DNA of 64,000 nucleotides from Isoperla grammatica (GCA_945910005.1 OX246746.1:39814579-39878578), one strand, 5' to 3'; numbered from the stretch's first letter, positions 9,833-20,790 are shown. Notes: a model not told the origin generated them from the letters alone. Translations and numbers: made by a program.

Positions 9833-10551
9833 TATGGTGAAGAAGCCTCGGATCAGAGGTGAGGGTGCGAAGCAGAAAGTTCTATACACCAAGTTCTTCA
9901 CTGACAAGGGTGAGTTATATTCATGAGGGATGAATGATCAAGGTCAGCTTGGCCTCGGTCACATCAAAAAAGCCCCCACACCCGTCCTGGTTGCCGGTCT
10001 GCCGCCCATCAAGAAAGTTGCTGTTTGTCTGCACACGGTGGTTCTTGCCGACGGCGGTGAGGTGTGGGTGTGTGGATACAACAAGTTTGGCCAACTAGGA
10101 CTTGGGTCATACAAACCAGCAAACCTAATTCACCCGCGTGACCAACCTCCCCGAGGCCATCATTGACATTTCGTGCTGCGGGTACCATACAGTTCTTGTC
10201 TCGGCCTCTCGGGCACTCTTGATAACTGGGCGGAATAACGAAGGCCAGCTTGGTCTTGACGTAGCCGAAACCTTGTCCAGCTTCACGCGAGTATCGACGC
10301 CGTCATCAGCCGTGGCTGCCGTGTCCTGTGGTTATTACCACACTGGTCCTCAGAGTCGATGGGACGACCTGGGCTTGGGGTAATAATGGAAATGGTCAGT
10401 TGGGTACCGGCGAAAGGGTTTAGAGATCCGCCCCCTCTCGAAGGATTGGCCTCAAGGACCAGACTGTCTCCCAGGTCATCGCTGGATGTCGCAACACTGC
10501 GATGTTGACACAGGAACTGCGTACTGCGCCGCGGGGAGCTCACCTCTAACA
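9833..10551 (+). pseudogene. RCC1-repeat protein, intronless pseudogene
   Basis: The translation shows RCC1-type propeller blades: GELYS-stop-GMNDQGQLGLGH, then VWVCGYNKFGQLGLG, LITGRNNEGQLGLD, TWAWGNNGNGQLGTG and VSQVIAGCRNTAMLT. Each is the W/G-N-x-x-G-Q-L-G motif of the family, which includes the Ran exchange factor and many adaptor proteins. The first blade has TGA where the family Trp (TGG) is expected. Frameshifts occur near 10130 and 10340, and a TAG follows near 10424. There are no introns, so it may be a retrocopy, or a single-exon fragment of a larger gene. It abuts the hairpin at 10521-10572. Confidence 0.7.
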
Positions 10552-10572
10552 GGCTTAGCCCGCGCGCAGTAC
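10521..10572. repeat. Hairpin with conserved 23-nt loop, copy 1
   Basis: Arms GTACTGCGCCGCGGG and CCCGCGCGCAGTAC pair over 14 bp with one bulged C around a 23-nt loop starting GAGCTCACC and ending GGCTTAG. The same loop, with two or three differences and entirely different arms, is at 16591-16631. Confidence 0.65.
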
Positions 10573-11889
10573 ATCTAACCGCCTGTTACCTTCAGGCGTC
10601 CTAATAATTTTCCCGGGACCGGCACCGCCACCAAGGCGCAAAACCCGGCGCCTCCAATATGGAGAGAACGGCGTCCCACGTTGACGGCTACTATCCCATT
10701 CGAAGCGGAGGAGTCTGTTGATGACGTTTGCACCCTTTAATGCCAAAGAATTCCTCTTCTGAGACGCAGGAGTCTTGAAGTTTTTGGCGGCAAAACCGCG
10801 AAAGGGTTGAGCAGGATGCTGGCTGAGTGCGGGGCTGCGCCGGCCTGGCGGGAAGCCTCACGCCGTCGTCCGCCAATGCTGTCTGCTCGCCTCAGGAGGT
10901 ATACTTGCAAGCACTCCTGGCCCTTCTTTCTTCGTCGGCGTCCCGAGACTGAATGAGTGAAGTAGGGAGTGTTCAAACGCCTAAAGTGTCCTCGTACAAT
11001 CGCCGGGGGATCCTAATGACGCCGTTCATGGCGGACGACACACGTGCGTGTGCGTGTCGTCAACACACGCGCAAGATGCACCCGCGATACTATTAATAGA
11101 AGTGTGGTAGTACACAACACAACACTACACACACACATGCACTCGAATACAGACACCACTGGTCCATGAGCCAGTTCCGCTAAGGCAGCTACAGAGTCAT
11201 GCTCTGAGCAATCTTATGCTTATGCCGAGTTAGACTCTCTATAAGCTGAATGATTTGTGCTCATAGCTTGGCGTTGTTGTCTTCGCTGTTTGGGAGTTGC
11301 TAATGCAATATGGTATTTTGTTGACTTATTCTAAGACGGTTTATACTAGGTTAATTGTTTTTGCGGATGGATCCTTTGTCTTAATGGTTAATATTGCGTC
11401 TGGACTAGAGTTTGTCTATGACTAGATTAGCCTAATCTAATATGTACAATTAATACTATATGCTGTCAGTTCTATTCTCTCAAACGAGGGTTTTTTTAAA
11501 TAATTTTTTCCCTCAATCTTTTACTCCAAGTTATTCTGCTGTATCACCACAATTACGTCATGAAATAATGTTAAGTTGAAAGTTAAGAGATATATCTGTT
11601 CTCAGAAATTTATGTAAACAAAATCAATTGTACTTGGTGTTTCTTGTATTTCCTAATAAAACTGATTTATTGAAATACTATATGCGGCGATGCCTTGTCT
11701 TTTGTGCGCTATAGCTATGTCAAATACCTAACCTAACCATTTGCATTAACATAAGTCAGGGGGGGGGGGTTGAAGGGAAAAAACAAAAACAAAGGCTTAG
11801 CCTTTAACTGAACACATCAAGCACATAATTAACTAAAAATTCAAATAATAATGGACTGACACATAATAACACATAAAAGTTCAGCACGT
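10573..11889. other. Stretch without a supported gene
   Basis: 10573-10980 is GC-rich. Its CCCGGCGCCTCC (near 10649) also occurs at 16383-16394, so it is probably a retroelement leader fragment related to the Jockey-type LINE. 11030-11160 carries CACACG/ACACAC-rich simple sequence. 11160-11889 is AT-rich with an 11-base G run near 11760. No coding region is supported. Confidence 0.4.
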
Positions 11890-11895
11890 AAGCTG

Positions 11896-14648
11896 CTATT
11901 CTCGTAAAGTGACTGGAAATCCCCTATGTAGGCCGTCTTTTAGGCCAGGGTATTTGTGTTTGTATACGTGATTGATAGCCCCAATATTTGATATTAATGG
12001 GTTGCTATGCCTAGCGGCTTTGTCGAGGAAAGTAGATGTCATGTTTTGTAGTACTTCGTGTATGGTTGATACACCGAATCCCTTACGTATGATTTCGTTG
12101 CTCACATACCATGGTGATTTAGATGCAATTCTGAGAATTCTGTTTTGCGCGTTGTCTAGTTTTTGTAAGTAGGTGCCGGCTGCATGAGCCCATACTGGTG
12201 CTGCATACGTGATGATCGGTTTAATTAACATTTTGTAAGTGAGGAGGGCGTTGCTTGTGGAGAGGTGGCTTTTGCTATTGATCATTGGGTAGAGTAGTGC
12301 TGTTCTGGTGTTAACCTTTTTAACTGTTTCTCGGATGTGAGTTCGCCACGTTAGTTTTGCATCTAAATGAACACCTAGGTATTTGGCTTGATCACATTGC
12401 GGGTTGGTTTCGTCGAATAGTGTGAGCTCGTCGTGTTGAATTTTGGTTTTCTTTTTAAGTTTAGAAAATAGTACAGTGACGCTTTTGGAGACATTGATTT
12501 TGATCCTCCATTTACGATACCATTTTTCTAAGGATGTTAAAGCTGTTTGCAGTCTGTTGTAAGCTGCTTTAGCGGTCCACGATCTCGCAAGGAGAGCGGT
12601 GTCGTCTGCATAAAGCGCGAATGTTACTCCCGCTGTTTTAGGCAGGTCATTAATATAAATTGAGAATAAGATGGGCCCCAGGATGGACCCTTGGGGGACG
12701 CCTGCATGTATTGGTCGTAGTGTGGATGTACTATTGCCCTGAGAAACTTGAAATTGCCGTCCTGATAGATAAGATATTAATAAATTTATGAGGTACGTGG
12801 GGAATTTCAGTTGTAGCAACTTGTAATATAAACCGTTGTGCCAGACCTTGTCAAATGCAGTAGCTATGTCAAGGAACACAGCTGCAGTGACTCGATTAGA
12901 ATTGAATCCATCTGTTATCTCGTCCACTACTCTGGCAAGCTGCTGGGTGGTGGAGTGGCCTTTTCTGAAACCAAATTGCTCATTTATTAGAATGTTATTA
13001 TTATAGATATGTTTGATGAGACTGGTGTATATAACTTTCTCGTATAACTTAGAGATACCTGTTAGTAAGCTGATAGGTCTATAGTTTTGTGGGAAAGTCG
13101 GGTCTTTCCCTGGTTTAGGGAACATGATTACATTATATATTTTTAGCTTTGGTGAAAAATGAGCAAGTCTAGTCATGGAATTGAAAACGTTAGTGATCAG
13201 CATAATTACTCTATCTGGCAGGTGTTATAGTCCAATATTCGGGATCCCATCCATGCCTGGGGCTTTCCTGTTTTTTAGACAGTAAATGTGGGCCTTCAGT
13301 TCAGCCGGTGAAATTATTGCTTGGGGGGTATGATTCTATCGCTATTGTTTTCATCTGTGAGATATTGTCGTGTTGTGTTTTCTACACGTCTAATGTGTGA
13401 CTGGGAAGCTGGGTCGTTATTAGGGGTGAAAGTTTCTTCTAACGTGTCCGCCATGGCCGTGGCTTTCTGCTCGTCGGAAAATGCCATGCCATTTCTCCCA
13501 TGGAGTAGAGGGTTTCCCCTGCGCGGTCTGGTCATTCTCCTGGTCATTTCCCAAAGAGATTTGTCTGTGGTTGCTAAATTTTCTAGCTTGGTTTTACATA
13601 GGGAATTTTTATGATCTGATATTCTAGTTTTGATATTTCCCTCCATTTTGTTTAGTAGTGATTTGATATGGGGTGTGCGATGTTTTTGCCAGAGTCTCCG
13701 TACTTTATTTTTGGCTTGAATGGATTTTATCAGTTCGGGCGGCAATGAATAGGGGTCCTGAGTGTTGACTGGCCGTGGAGGAGGGGTGCTGTTAGACAGT
13801 GACGTGGTTATTGCATTTATTAGGTTATCCAGGCATTCATCTACCTCTTTCGCGGTACTGAGGGGAGGAGCTGCCGTGTAATCTGAGATCCATTCATTGA
13901 GCAATTTATTGTAAGTGGGCCAATCTGTTTTGTTAACATTTATTCTTGGTGGCGCTGTGTTCGTGGTTGGGGTATCCCCATAGATAATACAACAGGGGTT
14001 GTGGTCGGAACTTTATATTGATGGTGAACTAACTTCTATGGATTAAGTGATATTACGGGTGATTACTATGTCAAGGATGTCTGGCCTAGCTCCGGTTGGG
14101 GGAAAGTGCGTTGGGGTAAGTGAGCTATGCACTTCTAATCCTCGCAGAGTTACATGATGTAGTAGGGCACGTCCAGAAACAGTGGTTAATCTTGAGTGCC
14201 AAGCGGTGTGCTTGGCATTGAAATCGCCTCCCATGATAGTTGGCATTGAGTCGCTTATTAGCTTGTCAATATCTGTGGTGTTTAGCACGGCGCCTGGGGG
14301 TTTATAAGCTGAGACAAGTTTGATGTATTCGTTATTTAGTTTAATTATAACGCCGGTGGCCTCCATAGATTCTAGTTGGGGAATAACAATCGGGTGGTGT
14401 TGAATGTCGGATCTGACTAGTATGGCAGTTCCTACTCCTCTCTTCCCTTGGCGGTCATTGCGATATGTTGTATATCTGTGGTACCGGAATTTCATATTCT
14501 CTTTAAGGAAAGTTTCTTGTAGTAGGCATATGTGTGTTTGCTCTTTCTTTAAGTGATGAAAGAGTTCCTCTTTTTTGTTAGTTACCGCGCTGGCGTTCCA
14601 GGAAAGAATCTTGAGGTTGGTCTGAGGGCGAGGTGGTTTATGGGCCAT
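11896..14648 (-). pseudogene. Jockey-type ORF2: endonuclease + reverse transcriptase, broken
   Basis: Starts at ATG 14648. The endonuclease part (to 14043) shows LQETF and GGDFNAKH, expected of AP-like endonucleases. The reverse transcriptase (13203 down to 11896) shows NYRPISLL, FLDIATAFDKVWH, GVPQGSILGPILF and the catalytic YADD (LYADDTALL), and ends GFPVTLRE. Lesions by eye: TAA at 14043 and a second TAA shortly after, both in the endonuclease frame; a slip in the C run near 13325; and an in-frame TAA shortly before 13203. ORF2 starts 10 bases before the end of the probable ORF1 frame at 14638. The tail is typical of arthropod Jockey ORF2 proteins. Confidence 0.75.
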
Positions 14649-16337
14649 GTTGGCTAAGGGACTTTACTAAAAACATGAGCATGGCCATAGAGATTATTAT
14701 TTCGAGTCTGTTTTGGTTGGAGGAGGCGTCAATGAGAGCGCTGAGCAGTTTGTTTGCCCAGCTGGTGACTTGGTCAATATTGAGGGGAGGGACTTCTTGA
14801 GTGGATTGTCTTGGCTGTTTGTTGGGAGGTTGACGCTCGTCCTCTTCCGAGTCCGAGTCGGTAGATGAGTAGTTGGAGACGTCGCTGTTGTATTCGTATT
14901 CGTGATTCTTGGCTTTCTTGTCGTACCGTGTGAACCTTTCTGGTACGAGCTGGGTGGCTGGTCTGAGGGGGGGGAAAGTTAGTAGCAGTATCGTCGGGAG
15001 CCGCAGAGGGACCAGGGTTGGCGTTGTTATGGTTAGGAGTCGGTCGCCTAAACCAAACATTTTTCTTCGGGAGACGGGCTTCCACGTAGCTGCGTTCAGC
15101 AGTGCGTCTCTCGTGTTGTCTGGGTGGGCCTTGTCTTGTCACGTTCCCGCCTTGGCGTCTTTTGGCTTCCTGGAAGGCTGGGCACCCCTTCCAGTTAGCA
15201 GTGTGGGATCCATTGCAGTTGGCGCAAGTTGGCTGGACGCTCCGTGTTTTCCCGCATTCTTGAGTTGGGTGCTGGAGACCGCATTTCACACATTTGTGCT
15301 TGTTCGTACAATATCTCGCGACGTGTCCGAATTTCTGACAGCGGTAGCACTGTGATGGACCTCCTGGAGCATGATATTTTTCGATTGTTATTTTCGATTG
15401 TTATGTTCGAAAAACATATCTTGGTGATTTCCAAGAGCTTCTTTGTGTGCGTCGGTTCAACTTTGACCACATACAGTGGCAGAAGAGGCTTCGGTTCTCT
15501 GCTACTTCTGAGCTGCGTGACTTCACACTCGATGTCTTGATTTTCTAAGTCTTCCTTGACCCAAGCTTCTCCTGCAGTCTTGTCGATGCCCCTTATTACG
15601 TATCTGATAGCGCGCTCGCTGATTGGCGTGAAAGTGTGAAATTCTACCTTTGCCTCGGTTAGAAATTTCACAATTGCCCTGAAGTCGCTGGGACTATTGA
15701 CTTGGAGCTTGGTGGTTCCCGCTCTTGATTGAAAGGCGAATTCTTCTTGGCACAAATCCTTCACTCCTTTAGCTACGTTTTCGAACGATTCGATATTTCT
15801 TAGGATTATCGGGGGCGGCCTTGGTGCGTTGTTGGTGGTTGTCGGCTCTCGGTTTGTATCTTCTTGTTGTAAGCCTTGGTTGCCTGATTCAGTATCTTCG
15901 CCGTGATTCTCGAGCACCTGGTATCTATTGCTCGTAGGGATTTGCGCTACTGATTCTTGGTCTTGCCGCTTCTTGGCAGTTTTGTTTTGTCTTCTTTTTC
16001 CTTTTTGCGCCCTTGTCTTGCGTCTGGGGTTGTCATCATCTGCAGTGCTTGCTTTTCCCTTAAGAAACTCGTGTACTCTGTGTACTCTTTCTCATCTTCA
16101 TTATCACCCGCTCATCGTCTCGATTAGCCATTGTTGCAAAAATATGAGACGTTAAGCCCCATTAATCATCCTAGGGTCGGTAGGTAGATCTTGGCTTTCT
16201 TGATCATCTCGTGAAGCTATTTGCTCTATGTCAGCTTCATCCGCGTTATATTCTTCTAGGTCGGGGCTGTCTGGCGTGTCATATACCTCGACGTATTCCA
16301 TGACGTCTTCTTTGTGCTTGCTTCGTGTACTCGGCAT
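14638..16337 (-). pseudogene. Jockey-type ORF1 (gag-like, PRE_C2HC + zinc knuckles), broken
   Basis: The amino end is acidic (from ATG 16337). A middle region has FHTFTPISERAIRYVIRG and LPLYVVKVEP, as in the PRE_C2HC domain of Jockey-type gag proteins. Three knuckles follow (C-X2-C-X4-H-X4-C, C-X2-C-X3-H-X4-C, C-X2-C-X3-H-X6-C; the last reads CANCNGSHTANWKGC). A 13-bp tandem duplication at 15379-15404 shifts the frame just before the first knuckle. A second shift lies in the G run near 14970, after which an acidic tail reaches 14638. A retroposon tail at 16086-16169 interrupts the amino end. The protein would bind element RNA. Confidence 0.65.
16086..16169 (+). mobile_element. Retroposon tail-2 fragment inside Jockey ORF1
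   Basis: TTCATTATCACCCGCTCATC, then CTCGATTAGCCATTGTTGCA, and ATATGAGACGTTAAGCCCC with ATTAATC, is the 3' end of the tail-2 family. Only the last ~84 bases were inserted, opposite in orientation to the LINE. Confidence 0.7.
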
Positions 16338-16590
16338 CTTGATGCGTATTAGGCCAGACCCGGCACCTCCACCAGGTCGGGACCCGGCGCCTCCAAAGTC
16401 GGGATTTCGTAATTAACCCGTGAAGGTCATGACGGGGGACAGAACCCCTCTCGCAGTTACTGGCAGTGTCTCCGACACGATCTGGACCTTGGGAAGGTGG
16501 GCAGGGAAGGGACAAGTCCCTGAGGCCTGGGGGGATGATTTGTTAAGGACTTTTAGCAAGGGCCAAGAGTAGGGCTTATCCTAATATAAA

Positions 16591-16631
16591 TAACCTAGGG
16601 AGCTCACCCCTAGCGGGCTTAGCCTAGGTTA
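16591..16631. repeat. Hairpin with conserved 23-nt loop, copy 2
   Basis: Arms TAACCTAGG and CCTAGGTTA pair perfectly over 9 bp. The loop starts GAGCTCACC and ends GGCTTAG, and is nearly identical to the loop at 10536-10558 although the arms share no sequence. It lies at the 5' side of the Jockey-type LINE leader. The following 440 bases, up to 17071, show no gene. Confidence 0.65.
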
Positions 16632-17071
16632 CTATATGTGGTCCAAGCTAGTAGTAATCTCTTGCCGCCGCTGAGATGTGTTGATCTTGATATATAGCAC
16701 TAACGCTATATGTACTGTTGTACTCTGCTTCAACTTCTTGGTACTTCTTGATATCTCCCTGTTTTTCCGCACTTTTCTTCTACTTGGGCTCCTCAGTCAT
16801 GTGACTGGCACATCCAAGCTCCAAATCGGTTATGTGAAGTGTCACTACAGTAATGGCCTGAGCATGCCGAGGCAGCTCTTTTTCTATACCTATGCCGAGT
16901 ATGGAAACTCTATAGGGTGTCTACTTTTTGAATTCATGACAGTTTTTGGCCTGACTGTTTTTTTGAGCAAATCTACCATTGTCTCATGATCCAAACGCAA
17001 TTCTAAGACTAGAGTAACCCAGTAGGGAGCTAACCATAACCTACTTTCTGAGAAGAACTAAAAACTACTAA

Positions 17072-17446
17072 CCTGCCCAGGGACTGCCACCTTATCGCGG
17101 TGGGCAGGTTTGCGTGCTTTATTGATCCCGTGAGCTATGCCGGCGGAAGCGTATGCTTCTGGTAGGGCCACCCAAGCCGGACTGGTCGAGGAGAAGTCAG
17201 ACGAAGTGCAGTCCACACCCCAATCCCCTTTCCCCCCCACTGTCCCGTTGAATATTTCTCCTCCCACTTGGCCCTGCCCTCCCTTGCTGGACTCCCGTAT
17301 GACGACTCACGCGACGTACAATGGATCTGATTCGGATGTGGCTTTATTCTTCATTATCATCTTTCTCATCTTCATTATCACCCGCTCATCGTCTCGATTA
17401 GCCATCGTTGCATAAATATGAGACGTTAAGCCCCATTAATCAATCA
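17072..17446 (+). mobile_element. Retroposon, head B + core + tail 2
   Basis: Complete-looking copy of the 9061-9540 family without the internal duplication. It has the head hairpin (CTGCCCA/TGGGCAG), GAGCTATGCCGGCGGAAGCG, the core with TTGCTGGACTCCCGTATGAC, and the 3' end ATATGAGACGTTAAGCCCC then AATCAATCA. It is inserted at the point where the recombinase-like reading frame of 17449-19448 is lost. Confidence 0.75.
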
Positions 17447-18396
17447 ACCGTCACCTTTGACCATTTTCGAAAGCACATCTTTCTTAAAATTTCCGTCGCT
17501 GTTATTTTCAATAAATGGCAGCATTAACGAAAAGCTTTCCATTTGGTAGTGTCTCTTCTCTTCCACTTCTACACTTTTGTTTCTTGCAGGGCTTTTTTTT
17601 GCATGCAACCACAGGTGCCTACGATGTAAGAAACCTAGACAATCCGGGCAGGGTCCGAATTCAGAGATTTTTTTCGTCTCTGCTCATGTTGGGAAGGGCG
17701 ACGTAGTAATATCAGATCCCCCCTTTTTTTTTTAATTACATTCCATGTTATAATAAAAATCTCCAGCTCTTTGCAGCTTTGTCAGTTCATATTTTCTTTC
17801 TACCGTTCCAACAGGCATTGCCAGGACTCGAGCAACGTTTAAGTCGTTTGAATGGCACGACTCAATATGCCTCGTAATTTTTGCCACTAGTTTGAAACAC
17901 AAAAAACACGCGTGCTTTGCATCGTATACTCTTTTAGATTTCGAGTTTTTCGCTCATTGTATTTGTACTTTCGAGTTTGTCTTCTCCTCGGGTAACTCTG
18001 AATCTGAAGATACGTCACTACTATTGTTAGGTGTGTTAATACACATGTTCTTGGTTTCCATTTTTTTTTTTTTTACTATTGCAGTAGGCTGGTTGGAAAG
18101 TAGTGTTTCTTGCTCCGTTTCACTAGTACATGTACTGGTACTATCAATGGGAATATAATCGCTGCGACATGAGCTGATACTCTCGCTTCCACTGTCAACA
18201 GCTGAGTTTTCAGCAACCCCATTTTGCAGAATGTCTATGTCAATATCTCCGATTACATAACCCGATGAACCTTCAAAGGGATTTACCTCCATGTCTGTCC
18301 ACACTCCCTCTGTGAAATTACAGATTTGATCTTGTGATGGAACAACAATAACGATGGGGCCTTGCGCAAGAGTATCAAGATCTTGATTACTATGTT

Positions 18397-19311
18397 CATT
18401 ATTTCCTTGCTGTTGGTCTTCATCTTTACCTTGCTGTTGGTCTTCATCTTTACCTTGCTGTTGGTCTTCATCTTTACCTTGCTGTTGGTGGGATGGATAT
18501 TTGGGCTTAACGTCTCATATTTTTGCAACGAGGCTAATCGAGACAATGAGTGCCTTGCTGTTGGTCTTCATCTTTACCTTGCTGTTGGTCTTCATCTTTA
18601 CCTTGCTGTTGTTCTTCATCTTTTCCTTGCTGTTGACCTTCATCTTTACCTTGCTGTTGGTCTTCATCTTTACCTTGCTGATGGTCTTCATCTTTACCTT
18701 GCTGTTGACCTTCATCTTTACCTTGCTGTTGGTCTTCATCTTTACCTTGCTGTTGGTCTTCATCTTAACCTTGCTGTTGGTCTTCATCTTTACCTTGCTG
18801 TTGGTCTTCATCTTTACCTTGCTGTTGACCTTCATCTTTACCTTGCTGTTGGTCTTCATCTTTACCTTGCTGTTGGTCTTCATCTTTACCTTGCTGTTGG
18901 TATTCATCTTTACCTTGCTGTTGGTCTTCATCTTTACCTTGCTGTTGGTCTTCATCTTTACCTTGCTGTTGGTCTTCATCTTTACCTTGCTGTTGGTCTT
19001 CATCTTTACCTTGCTGTTGGTCTTCATCTTTACCTTGCTGTTGGTCTTCATCTTTACCTTGCTGTTGGTCTTCATCTTTACCTTGCTGTTGGTCTTCATC
19101 TTTACCTTGCTGTTGGTCTTCATCTTTACCTTGCTGTTGGTCTTCATCTTTACCTTGCTGTTGGTCTTCATCTTTACCTTGCTGTTGGTCTTCATCTTTA
19201 CCTTGCTGTTGGTCTTCATCTTTACCTTGCTGTTGGTCTTCATCTTTACCTTGCTGTTGGTCTTCATCTTTACCTTGCTGTTGGTCTTCATCTTTACCTT
19301 GTTGTTGGCCA
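18397..19311. repeat. 24-bp coding minisatellite, about 35 units
   Basis: The unit TTACCTTGCTGTTGGTCTTC then ATCT repeats with few substitutions, broken once by a 62-bp retroposon end. The 24-bp period equals eight codons, and five of six frames are open; only one minus frame carries TGA/TAA. The minus frame encoding QQQGKDED joins unique coding sequence on both sides, so it is the likely genuine one. The long hydrophobic frames on the plus strand are shadows. Confidence 0.85.
18490..18551 (-). mobile_element. Retroposon tail-2 end inside the minisatellite
   Basis: The reverse complement reads CTCATTGTCTCGATTAGCC, then ATATGAGACGTTAAGCCC and AAATATCC, the family 3' end, here in minus orientation. 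Array units continue on both sides. Confidence 0.7.
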
Positions 19312-19448
19312 TTTGGATCGGGTTGAACAGACTCTCTCAGACATGCTTTTATAGCGCATATTGCTTCAGGTTGTATTATGATGGTGTTTTTATTTACCCT
19401 TTTTACCGATACTTCTGTTAATATCGAACTAGTCGCAATTGTGTCCAA

Positions 19449-20392
19449 ATATGCCCTTTCATACGTTATTACTTTTGTTTTTTTGGAACGTGCTTTCTCA
19501 AACCAGCAAATTTTTTTTTCGACATACCAGTAATTTTACTTTGAGTTTCACAAATATAGAAGTTTCCTGAAATATAATCACAACAGTATTAAAACATATT
19601 CCATTTTGCTGTGTTTTATGTATAAGACGGTCAGTGTTACTTTAACTGTCTTACCTTACCACAGAGTTCGGCCACTGTTGAGCGAACGTAGTTCTGCATA
19701 ATTTGTTTTTTGTGTTTAAAATAATAGCCTAAGTACACATAACATGTAATTGACTGTGGTTTAATGTGTGACTGTGGTTTAAACTAAAACTTTAAACCCA
19801 CAACAAAACGTCGAACATCTTTCTTTATTAGATGAACAAATTAAGTGATTGAGAAAGTTCATATGTGGGGTTTACGTACATTTATTTGGCAACATGTTTG
19901 TTAATTGAGACGGAGTGCGGGTAATTACTATGATGATAGAATGTTATACGGAACAGATGGCTTGCAGCCCAGCAACAGACTGAAGCTATGAAACGAGAAC
20001 CATAATTTGCCGGACATATAATATAAATAACTATTGAAAAATGTAAATAAATAAATAAATTCACATTTAGAGTCTACCCACTCAGTAAGTGCACTGATTT
20101 GCAGTGGGGGACTTTAATTTAAAGTGACTAAACCAACCCTGTAGGCTTCGAACACCATCGACGAGTGAGCGATAACCAATCAAAGATCGATATTTCAAAT
20201 ACGAAACACATGAATCAGTGATTGGACAGTGCGAACACCTGCGGACAAATGCCAGAATCAACAAGACCGATTCAGAACAACTTTGAATTTATTGAGTGCT
20301 TCGTTGCTAGGACGGCTCCAAAGTCACCGTTTACTCATTTCTAAGACAAGAAGTAATGGAATTGAATCCACATTAGAAGTTAAAAAACTTCT
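19449..20392. other. Gene-free stretch
   Basis: AT-rich sequence upstream of the recombinase-like ORF. It could hold its promoter or an upstream exon, but I see no convincing signal. A short AATA run is at about 20045. Confidence 0.4.
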
Positions 20393-20464
20393 GCCTGAAG
20401 CGGGATTTGAACCCGGGACCTTCTGCATTGGAAGCAGGGATGCTAACCACTGGACCAACGAGCC
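20393..20464 (-). tRNA. tRNA-like sequence, CCA anticodon, probably a pseudogene
   Basis: On the minus strand an A box (TGGTCCAGTGG) and a B box (GGTTCAAATCC) are perfect, and the anticodon loop TTCCAAT would present CCA (Trp). The anticodon stem pairs at four of five positions and the T stem at four of five, but the acceptor stem GGCTCGT/TTCAGGC has several mismatches. The D stem also has one mismatch. The A-box region resembles tRNA-Glu/Gly types more than tRNA-Trp. It is best read as a decayed tRNA or tRNA-derived retroposon head. Confidence 0.5.
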
Positions 20465-20530
20465 ACCTACAATTTTACAAAAGTATTATCGAAGACTATC
20501 AGATTTGCGATGGGATATATTATATATTAT

Positions 20531-20790
20531 AGACCCAGCCAGGGTGCAATTCTGCCAGTCGTATGAGGCGACAATATAAGAGACACTGACCCTTGCCCTC
20601 CCACTGAAGACTTGTCCTCCCACTTGGCCCTGCCCTGAGTGCCCTCCCCCTTGCTGGACTCCCCTTATGACGACCCCCGCGACGTACAATGGATCTGATT
20701 CAGATTTGGCGGTTTTTTATCTTCATGTAATTACCCACTCCGATTACCATCATTGCAAACATATGAGACGTTAAGCCTTGCCCAATTATC
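20531..20790 (+). mobile_element. Chimeric retroposon, head A + core + tail 2
   Basis: One head-A module (CTGCCAGTCGTATGAGGCGA) is followed by the core (CTTGTCCTCCCACTTGGCCC, TTGCTGGACTCCCCTTATGA). The tail, however, is the tail-2 end (CATATGAGACGTTAAGCC). The other head-A copies with a core end in tail 1. It is diverged and old. Confidence 0.6.

Larger units (their letters stand above)
11890..16590 (-). mobile_element. Jockey-type non-LTR retrotransposon, inactive
   Basis: On the minus strand, a gag-like ORF1 with zinc knuckles is followed by ORF2 with an endonuclease and a reverse transcriptase, the order of Jockey-clade LINEs. The leader around 16340-16590 is GC-rich. The 3' end is not sharply defined; coding ends at 11896. 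ORF1 contains an inserted retroposon tail (16086-16169). Multiple stops and shifts show the copy is dead. Confidence 0.7.
17449..19448 (-). pseudogene. Crypton-like tyrosine-recombinase element, N-terminal half
   Basis: From ATG 19448 a short unique start leads into about 35 copies of QQQGKDED. An acidic Ser-rich region follows (stop at 17954). A C2H2-like module then contains ACFLCFKLVAKITRH, followed by RKYELTKLQRAGDFYYNMEC, GDLILLRRPS and a CPDC-X7-H finger. This order (acidic start, C2H2 fingers, KLRxxGNFxHN-like and RRP motifs) is one I know from a large invertebrate/fish family whose carboxyl half is a tyrosine-recombinase fold; the 25683-27300 locus shows that half. Breaks: a TAA in the repeats near 18768, a retroposon tail at 18490-18551, frameshifts near 17740, and loss of everything after 17449. 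Confidence 0.5.

Noticed and set aside
18362..19421. Long hydrophobic plus-strand frames (FTLLLVFI, LYLAVGLH repeats) resembling membrane proteins
   Set aside because: They are shadow frames of the 24-bp minisatellite. Only the minus QQQGKDED frame connects to non-repeat coding sequence on both sides.
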